From Firmicutes bacterium UBA911 (GTDB taxonomy: Bacteria > Bacillota > Desulfotomaculia > Desulfotomaculales > Desulforudaceae): a stretch of 9,848 nt of DNA. Below are positions 4,835-9,848 of the stretch, in pieces. The stretch spans positions 1-9,848 of the forward strand of contig DBEH01000011.1 in assembly GCA_002294005.1 (NCBI GenBank), written 5' to 3'. The notes beneath the pieces were generated by a model that did no database searches, was not told where the DNA came from, and saw nothing but the letters and a program-made list of their open reading frames with translations. The translations under genes were made by a program, and so were the position numbers. Every line of letters begins with the position of its first letter. Positions within the stretch are counted from its first letter, which is position 1.

Positions 4835-5731
4835 TTATTCTTTATCCAGTCTCACGCAGCAACCCCCGCTGCAATTAAAATAACCCTCGTGCTCCAACTG
4901 GCCCCGGACGCTGGCTGTCAACACCGATCCCGGGGCCCAGTAGACCATCCCTTGCGTTAAGTTGAAGCCAAATGCGTGACTGCAGGATGTCTCGCGGCCG
5001 ACTACGGGTTCGACGGTGCCGCGGGCGTAGATCCCCTGCGCCAAGATGTGAGCAAATAGGGTGTCATTCGTCTGGAAATAGACGCGTGGCGAAGGTAGAT
5101 CTGTTTGGACTGGCAAGCCGTCCAAGGTCGAATCCTCTTTTAACGAAAGGATTCGCAGACGACCAAAACCGTAGCGTCGTTCGCCGCCCACATGCAGATC
5201 GCCCAGCCAAGCTCGCCACCTCTGCTCCGTTCCAAGAATGTTTCTGGCCTCGTCCTTCAGAAAAACCCAGCCGGTTAGGCACGTATGCTCAGACATGTTC
5301 TTAGCTCCTGCTGGGTAAGGAGAAACAAACTCCACTTCGTGTAAGCTGCCTTCTGCGGCACTGGTGGTGGCAGCATCTACGGCAGTGGTAACATGGGAGT
5401 CAAGATAGCGCCGCTGGAACTCGGCCTGGGTTAGGCTGCCATAATACAGACCATCGCTTTTATAGCATGGGGCTAGTACACTATTCCCCTCACTAACGAA
5501 AAAGTAACTGAAGCGGCAATGGTCTTTCACCCATTTGCCTATTTTCTGGTAGTCGCCCTGGGGAACGTTCTGTCCTTGAAAGCCACCGCGCGTTAAGCGC
5601 TCAGTGACTGCGCCCCACAGGTTGCGTGCCGGGAGGTGGTAGCGCGTGCGTTGTACGTTGCCCACCTTATGGTAGCCAATATGCAGCGGGCTAAGTAATT
5701 CATAAGTTAGGCAGAAGAGTTGCCAGTTCAT
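4835..5731 (-). CDS. Stand-alone RAMP-fold CRISPR protein (type III-like)
   Basis: The 298-residue protein has the marks of the RAMP superfamily (PF03787-like). The N-terminal strand and helix read LLSPLHIGYHKVG, then RYHLPARNLWGAVTERLTR (30-48), as in Csm/Cmr/Csx10-type subunits. A glycine-rich loop VGGERRYGFGRLRIL lies at 181-195. It starts at ATG 5729-5731 with GGAGGG six bases upstream. No Cas10 or other type III gene is in the window and no Cas6 is visible, so it may be an accessory Cascade subunit, a crRNA-processing enzyme or a remnant of a type III system; histidines such as H17, H22 and H71 do not decide this. The C-terminus is odd: residues 285-298 carry cysteines 287, 291 and 292 and are encoded by a 40-bp sequence that also forms the 3' end of cas3. 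Confidence 0.75.
   Translation of the reverse strand: MNWQLFCLTYELLSPLHIGYHKVGNVQRTRYHLPARNLWGAVTERLTRGGFQGQNVPQGDYQKIGKWVKDHCRFSYFFVSEGNSVLAPCYKSDGLYYGSLTQAEFQRRYLDSHVTTAVDAATTSAAEGSLHEVEFVSPYPAGAKNMSEHTCLTGWVFLKDEARNILGTEQRWRAWLGDLHVGGERRYGFGRLRILSLKEDSTLDGLPVQTDLPSPRVYFQTNDTLFAHILAQGIYARGTVEPVVGRETSCSHAFGFNLTQGMVYWAPGSVLTASVRGQLEHEGYFNCSGGCCVRLDKE
4840..4879 (-). repeat. 40-bp direct repeat, copy A (3' end of the RAMP gene)
   Basis: This copy aligns without gaps to 5781-5820, offset 941 bases, in the same orientation: 33 of 40 bases match, including 13 in a row (TATCCAGTCTCAC on the plus strand). The seven mismatches (4842, 4856, 4859, 4864, 4870, 4875, 4877) are all transitions. Here the sequence encodes the last residues of the RAMP protein. 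Read in the cas3 frame it also ends ETG-stop. Confidence 0.9.
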
Positions 5732-5838
5732 GCCGATCCCTCCAGAGCTTTGGCATGATAACGGGCATAGATCAGGTCACCTCTATCCAGTCTCACACAA
5801 CAACTCCCGCCGCAACTGAAGCCCAAAGCGGGAATCAT
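5728..5838 (-). other. Out-of-frame small ORF across cas3 end and RAMP start
   Basis: An ATG at 5836-5838, in the +1 frame of cas3, opens 36 codons that run past the cas3 stop and end with a TGA (5728-5730) overlapping the RAMP ATG as ATGA. Residues 7-18 resemble the RAMP C-terminus. A GGGGAG lies 12 bases upstream. It may be a real coupling peptide, a remnant of a former reading frame, or chance. Confidence 0.25.
5781..5820 (-). repeat. 40-bp direct repeat, copy B (3' end of cas3)
   Basis: This partner of 4840-4879 holds the last twelve codons and the TAG stop of cas3. Read in the RAMP frame it would give FSCGGSCCVRLD, close to the real RAMP C-terminus FNCSGGCCVRLD. The two copies bracket the RAMP gene almost exactly. 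Confidence 0.9.
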
Positions 5839-8161
5839 AAGGGACACGGGCTCCCCATAAGTGCCGGTCGGCTTTTTCCAAACGGCCTTCCTTCTGCAGC
5901 CGCCAGAACTGGCCTCTGCTCACGGGGACCAACAACGACTGAATAAGTAAAGGTTCTTCTTCGTTAAGCCGGAGGTATTCGGTGTGTAGGTCCATCGGCA
6001 GAACTTCCTGTCCGTCAAACATTTCACAGAATTTATCTTCCAAACGTTCGTCAGTTTCGAAAGCATACAGGCGGGAGAGAACTTCGGACTTAAATCCTTC
6101 TGCGGCTTTCAATATTTCATTTTTCAACCAAGCGGAGACCGAACCGCTGTACACGGCGTCCAACAGGGCTTGAATTTTTGCTTCATCCACCATCTTTTGA
6201 TCCAGCGGCACCAATTCCTGCAAGGCCTTTTCGACCAGGGTTTTCGGATAAACCGGACAGCGTTCCGGGATTTCGGTCAAGACAACCACATCCCGCTCTT
6301 GGTACCGGCGACCGCGATTAACCCTTCCAAAACGCTGCAACAACGCTTCCAAAGGCGCTGGATCAGTAAACAAGACATCAAAATCCACGTCCAGACTGAC
6401 CTCCACCACTTGGGTAGCCACCAAAATTAATGATTTGGCCCGGCTCCCGGCATTTCTTGTCGATACCTGCTGCAACAGCCACTGCTCTTTCGCAAAACGA
6501 TCCCGGGGACAAAACTTGCCGTGGAGCAGTTCCACTTGGATTTCGCCATTCGAAACGACATTTAGCATTTCCCATATTTGTTGGGCGCGTTGAACAGTGG
6601 TGGCCACAACCAGAACTGCCAGGCCCTCCCTCGCCTTCTGCTGAATCTCCTGGATTGTCTCTTCGTCCAGCAAATTCGCGGCCCGCAAATGCAAGCGATG
6701 GCGGCGAAACGCCTCATATGCTTTCGGCGTAGCTATGATCGGTATGGGTTGGTTGAGTGTTTCACTTAGAATTTCCTTTAAAACTGAAGGCAACGTAGCG
6801 GACATTACCAGCACATTTGCCGCTAAATTCTGAACCAGATGCTCAAGGAGCGCCAAGATCATTCCCAGCCGGCCAGGATCATAGGCGTGAATCTCATCAA
6901 AGACCAATCGGGCACCCGTGCAATCGGTCCAGAGCGCCTCATGGCCGCGCAACTGGAATGCGCCCCGCAACAACTGGTAAGGGGTAAGGATACGCACCGG
7001 GGCAACATGCAAACGTCCGAGATTGACCTCCCGTACAGCCTGATTCGTTGCTTCTCCTGGAGTGTAACCGCGGTCCAGCAACTGCCGGTAAAGGGCCTGC
7101 AAAGCTCGGGAATGCTGCAACACCACGTGGTCGTCGCCGAAGCGTTCGCCCAAGCGACTACGCATCGCGTTCAGGCTAGCCTGGAAAGGAAGCACATAGA
7201 AAAGCGGGGGGCCTCCAGCCCTTACCTGACCGTTTGCGGCAGCCCACAGCAAAGCGGCTTCAGTCTTGCCGCTTCCCGTCGGGGCCACCAGCACAGCGCA
7301 TCCCGGCGTCTTCCCGGCGCGGGTTTGATGAGCATAGATTTCATCTTCGCCCTTTGCAGACAGCGGCAAGGCCAGCACTTTTGCCATGGTGGCGGTAGAG
7401 GCAAGCGCCTCCAACTTCCCAAATGTCTGCCAGGCTGACCCCGCATGATCCGCCAAGATCAACACGCCCCTTGTGAATCGTCCGGCCAGGGCCGCTGAGG
7501 AATGAGCCTCCTCTTTGCGAAGGCGGTCGACCAGTTGGGCATAAGCGTCCAACGCTTGCCGGGCCAAGCCCGGAAAGGCTAAGCGATTAAAAGCTTCATC
7601 TGAGGCCCGAAGGGAAAATTGCTCGCGTGACGCCAACCACAAACACTCGTCAAGCAACGGTAGCAAGCCGTGCAGGACCATCTTCGGGGCCAGATGAAAA
7701 AACTCTTCGTCCAGCTCCAGAGCCATTCGCGCCAAAGAATCGGGCAATGGAGGCTCTTCCCAGTCGAAACCCGGCGGGTAATCCCGCGCCAGAGTAGACA
7801 AATCCTTATGGTGAGATAGTATTCCAGCAGCCACCCACGGCAGGTCCTGATGTGGATCGCTGCCCAAAAGCCAGGGAAGAAAAGCGGCAGAAAGGACTTC
7901 ATGCCGGTATGGAAAACTACCTTTTCCGCGCAGCAGCTGCTGAAAACCGCCCGCACATTTTCCAACATCGTGGAGAACGGCGGCCAGGGCCATTCGCGGC
8001 CAAAAATGCGGCATTTGCGCAAGGTTGCTCAATTCCGGCTGGCGCGCATGTAAAGCGACAACATTAGCGAGCACCTGCTGCGTATGGCTGATCAGGGTTT
8101 CTCCGGCGGTTGCCCGGCCGACCGGACTTTTGGCCCAAACATCATCAAAACCCGGCAACAT
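5783..8161 (-). CDS. cas3: Cas3, fused HD nuclease and SF2 helicase
   Basis: Cas3 is recruited by target-bound Cascade and unwinds and degrades the DNA. From ATG 8161 the protein has 792 residues. The HD nuclease comes first: H26 in ISHTQQ, H64-D65 in VLHDVGKCAGGF, H87 in YRHEVLSAAF, H117-H118 in ILSHHK and D238 in ILADHAGS. The helicase follows: Walker A APTGSGKT (293-300), DEIH box (422-425), SATLP (454-458) and motif VI QRFGRVNRGRR (609-619). All key residues are present. The frame also opens at a TTG (8194) and an ATG two codons earlier (8167), but GGAG stands nine bases before ATG 8161. It overlaps cas5 by 17 bases. The C-terminus passes a family-like YDSRFGLQL and then ends in RRELLCETG, encoded by the 40-bp sequence shared with the RAMP gene. 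The RAMP ATG is 51 bases further on. Confidence 0.97.
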   Translation of the reverse strand: MLPGFDDVWAKSPVGRATAGETLISHTQQVLANVVALHARQPELSNLAQMPHFWPRMALAAVLHDVGKCAGGFQQLLRGKGSFPYRHEVLSAAFLPWLLGSDPHQDLPWVAAGILSHHKDLSTLARDYPPGFDWEEPPLPDSLARMALELDEEFFHLAPKMVLHGLLPLLDECLWLASREQFSLRASDEAFNRLAFPGLARQALDAYAQLVDRLRKEEAHSSAALAGRFTRGVLILADHAGSAWQTFGKLEALASTATMAKVLALPLSAKGEDEIYAHQTRAGKTPGCAVLVAPTGSGKTEAALLWAAANGQVRAGGPPLFYVLPFQASLNAMRSRLGERFGDDHVVLQHSRALQALYRQLLDRGYTPGEATNQAVREVNLGRLHVAPVRILTPYQLLRGAFQLRGHEALWTDCTGARLVFDEIHAYDPGRLGMILALLEHLVQNLAANVLVMSATLPSVLKEILSETLNQPIPIIATPKAYEAFRRHRLHLRAANLLDEETIQEIQQKAREGLAVLVVATTVQRAQQIWEMLNVVSNGEIQVELLHGKFCPRDRFAKEQWLLQQVSTRNAGSRAKSLILVATQVVEVSLDVDFDVLFTDPAPLEALLQRFGRVNRGRRYQERDVVVLTEIPERCPVYPKTLVEKALQELVPLDQKMVDEAKIQALLDAVYSGSVSAWLKNEILKAAEGFKSEVLSRLYAFETDERLEDKFCEMFDGQEVLPMDLHTEYLRLNEEEPLLIQSLLVPVSRGQFWRLQKEGRLEKADRHLWGARVPYDSRFGLQLRRELLCETG

Positions 8162-8912
8162 TATCATCGTCTCCGACAAAAGAGTGGAAAACAAGTCCCC
8201 TTTTCACCCCATCGTTTTTTGGGGGTGAATCCGGGTCCACCAACCATTCTTTGGGTGTTTGATCTTCTTGCTGGAGCAGCCGGTTGCTATGGGAAACATC
8301 CCCGGCGTAAATCAGGTCAAAGAGCATAATGTATCTGGCAAAATGAGGCTCCCGGTCTGGTGGCGGCTCAATGTAACGCGGCATAAGAACCGTCACCCCG
8401 CGTCCAAGCAACGGCCGCATGGCAAACGGCAGCAAGGTCTCCTCGAAATAGGCGCCTTTTGCTTTTTCCAGCTCCAACACTTTAACCGAAGTGATGCTGG
8501 CCAGGTCTTGAGACCGTCCTAAAATTACGCAGAACACCGGATGGCGAAAAGCTTCAGCCAGTTCGGGCGGGTGAAGATAAAGAGTCAAACGGCAGCCGAA
8601 CAAAAAATCGCGCAGATGTGGTTGAACCACAGCCTGAGTGGAAACAGGATATTTTCTTTCTTCCCACTTGAATGTTTGGCCGCCTTTGGTGATTACATGC
8701 TGGTGTTCCAAGTCACTCCCTCTAGCTTGAAAACTAAACTGGTAAGCGAACCTGACGTCTGCCGGGTCGAGCCATTCGCCCGCCGCGCTGGCAATATGGC
8801 CGTAAATGGTCGAGGGCGGCGGCATACCAAAGCTGGTCTGCCGCCCAATTAAGAAATGGGGGTAGCGAAAAGAGGCGATAGGGGCTTCGATTTGCACTTT
8901 AGCTACTTTCAT
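8145..8912 (-). CDS. cas5: Cas5, type I-B Cascade subunit
   Basis: Cas5 caps the 5' handle of the crRNA in Cascade. The 255-residue protein opens with the family segment SFRYPHFLIGRQTSFGMPPP (14-33) followed by STIYGHIASAAGEW, which matches the Cas5t/I-B group. A second half with FEETLLPFAMRPLLGRG follows. In subtypes with a Cas6, Cas5 is structural, so no nuclease role is inferred. The start ATG (8910-8912) overlaps the cas7 TGA as ATGA, and the 3' end overlaps cas3 by 17 bases, so the three effector genes are tightly coupled. The protein appears complete. Confidence 0.93.
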   Translation of the reverse strand: MKVAKVQIEAPIASFRYPHFLIGRQTSFGMPPPSTIYGHIASAAGEWLDPADVRFAYQFSFQARGSDLEHQHVITKGGQTFKWEERKYPVSTQAVVQPHLRDFLFGCRLTLYLHPPELAEAFRHPVFCVILGRSQDLASITSVKVLELEKAKGAYFEETLLPFAMRPLLGRGVTVLMPRYIEPPPDREPHFARYIMLFDLIYAGDVSHSNRLLQQEDQTPKEWLVDPDSPPKNDGVKRGLVFHSFVGDDDNVAGF

Positions 8913-9848
8913 TCGTACCAGGCCTCATTACTGGAGTCGGCCAACTTGTCGGCCATCGCTTGGATCGCTTCTCGGGGATGCTGCAAATGAATCGCAGAGC
9001 TATTACCGACGGCAGCAATGGCCTCCTGCAAAGCTTGACGCTCTTCGTCCAGAAAGCCTTTGGCCCATCCAATATGGATGTCGGACAAAAAGTCTTCCTT
9101 GTAAACTCTTAGAATTTCGGCAAATGCTTCCCGGTCAAATTCGGTTTGGTGGGTTTTCGAAGCTTTAAGCACCCGGTAGAACGGATTGTTGCCGTTCTTA
9201 ATCACTGCCACAAAAACAACCGCCGGGACCAAATCCGTATAATGCAGGGCTTGTTTCGCTCCACCGTTCAGCTCAGCCAACGCCCCAACTAAAGCAACCA
9301 CGCGTTGGCGACGGTCTTCAATAGGCAAACGCAGCGCCTTTTGCTTTCGGACCCTAACTTCTTGGCATTCCTTAGCTTGGGCGTCTTCCCGACGATGAAC
9401 ATCCAGATTCTTGTAACCCACCCTTTCGCTGTCGAAAAAAGTTCCGGCGCAGGTGAGGTCAAGTGAAAACAGGCCGCGGAGATGAGCACGGTAAAACTCA
9501 TGTTCGTGCGGTACCGGATTGCCGTCTTGGCGGGTCATGGTTCCAAAATCTGACACAATGGGGGACGGAGCGATGGCCACAAAGGTTCCCACCCGGAAAG
9601 GCGAAACGCGGGTGATTTCCCGGTCTTTCTCCAGTGGGGTAGGCATTGAGGCCTTTACGGCATCAGTTTTTTTAGACGGAGCGCGCATGTACCCAAAAAG
9701 ATCGTCGTCCCAGTTTTTCACCGGATTGGCGTCAGTGTAAGCAATTTTCCCCTCGCGGAATACGGGTGCCGCCACCCAAGCGCCACCGGAGGTTTCCAGT
9801 CCGGTGCGCAGCCAGTACCGAAAGGCTTGTGCCGATACGTACGGGAGC
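8909..9848 (-). CDS. cas7: Cas7 (Cst2/DevR-like), Cascade backbone, 5' partial
   Basis: Cas7 polymerises along the crRNA to form the Cascade backbone. The gene is cut by the right window edge. A GTG at 9775 is not the true start, because the frame is open to the edge and the upstream residues are clearly family-like: PYVSAQAFRYWLRTGL, the conserved segment near the N-terminus of Cst2/DevR proteins. Further motifs are NPVKNWDDDLFGYM, then TRVSPFRVGTFVAIAP, a hallmark of this Cas7 group, and SLDLTCAGTF. About 312 codons are visible, and the missing part is probably only some 20-30 residues. It ends 8909-8911, overlapping cas5 by ATGA. A Cas8 (Cst1-like) gene would be expected just upstream, outside the window. 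Confidence 0.93.
   Translation of the reverse strand, partial: LPYVSAQAFRYWLRTGLETSGGAWVAAPVFREGKIAYTDANPVKNWDDDLFGYMRAPSKKTDAVKASMPTPLEKDREITRVSPFRVGTFVAIAPSPIVSDFGTMTRQDGNPVPHEHEFYRAHLRGLFSLDLTCAGTFFDSERVGYKNLDVHRREDAQAKECQEVRVRKQKALRLPIEDRRQRVVALVGALAELNGGAKQALHYTDLVPAVVFVAVIKNGNNPFYRVLKASKTHQTEFDREAFAEILRVYKEDFLSDIHIGWAKGFLDEERQALQEAIAAVGNSSAIHLQHPREAIQAMADKLADSSNEAWYE

Noticed and set aside
5273..5283. 11-base exact match (GGTTAGGCACG) between spacer 4 (251-261) and the RAMP gene, a possible self-targeting spacer
   Set aside because: One 11-base match among all spacers in about 10 kb on two strands is expected by chance, and the flanks do not match.
9703..9775. GTG at 9775 as the start of cas7
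   Set aside because: The frame continues to the window edge with the conserved PYVSAQAFRYWLR segment, so the real start lies outside.

Overview
This window is the cas-operon side of a CRISPR-Cas locus. A CRISPR array occupies positions 1-682. All recognisable cas genes lie on the minus strand and read from right to left towards it. In transcription order they are cas7 (5' end cut by the window edge), cas5, cas3, a stand-alone RAMP-fold gene, a HEPN/MNT toxin-antitoxin pair (hepT-mntA), cas1, cas2, cas4 and csa1. The Cas7 (Cst2/DevR-like), Cas5 and fused HD-helicase Cas3 are of the type I-B (Cst/Tneap) kind. The presence of Csa1 beside Cas4 is typical of the adaptation module of subtype I-A. 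Organism: the strong AGGAGG-type ribosome sites, GTG/TTG starts, medium-to-high GC and cas subtype mix suggest a thermophilic or anaerobic Firmicute (Moorella/Desulfotomaculum-like). This is an inference and the window has no taxonomic marker.

Layout. Positions 1-682 hold nine complete 37-bp repeats, one partial repeat and nine 36-38 bp spacers. The repeat ends in ATTGAAAC, which suggests transcription on the plus strand, convergent with the cas genes, with the leader left of the window. Positions 683-916 form a gap with two tiny minus-strand ORFs; one has a perfect Shine-Dalgarno sequence and runs into the last repeat. Positions 917-3867 hold the adaptation module csa1/cas4/cas2/cas1. It is GC-rich (single 60-base lines counted by hand at 65-70%) and is preceded by its own sigma70-like promoter at 3912-3940. 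Positions 3978-4810 hold mntA and hepT, which are AT-richer (42-48% in lines counted). Positions 4835-5731 hold the RAMP gene. Positions 5783-8161, 8145-8912 and 8909-9848 hold cas3, cas5 and cas7, joined by short overlaps.

How it works together. Cas1-Cas2 would integrate new spacers, with Cas4 and Csa1 trimming prespacers and selecting PAM ends. Cas7 and Cas5, together with a Cas8-type subunit expected to the right of the window, would form Cascade on the crRNA, and Cas3 would unwind and degrade the target DNA. No Cas6 is visible, so crRNA processing depends on a gene outside the window or on the unusual RAMP protein. HepT-MntA sits exactly between the effector and adaptation blocks, where it could act as an addiction or backup-suicide device.

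The most unusual structure is a 40-bp sequence present twice in direct orientation (4840-4879 and 5781-5820; 33/40 identical, the seven internal differences all transitions). The copies form the 3' end of the RAMP gene and the 3' end of cas3, read in different frames, so the RAMP gene is bracketed like a cassette. The cas3 copy also carries an out-of-frame small ORF whose TGA overlaps the RAMP ATG.
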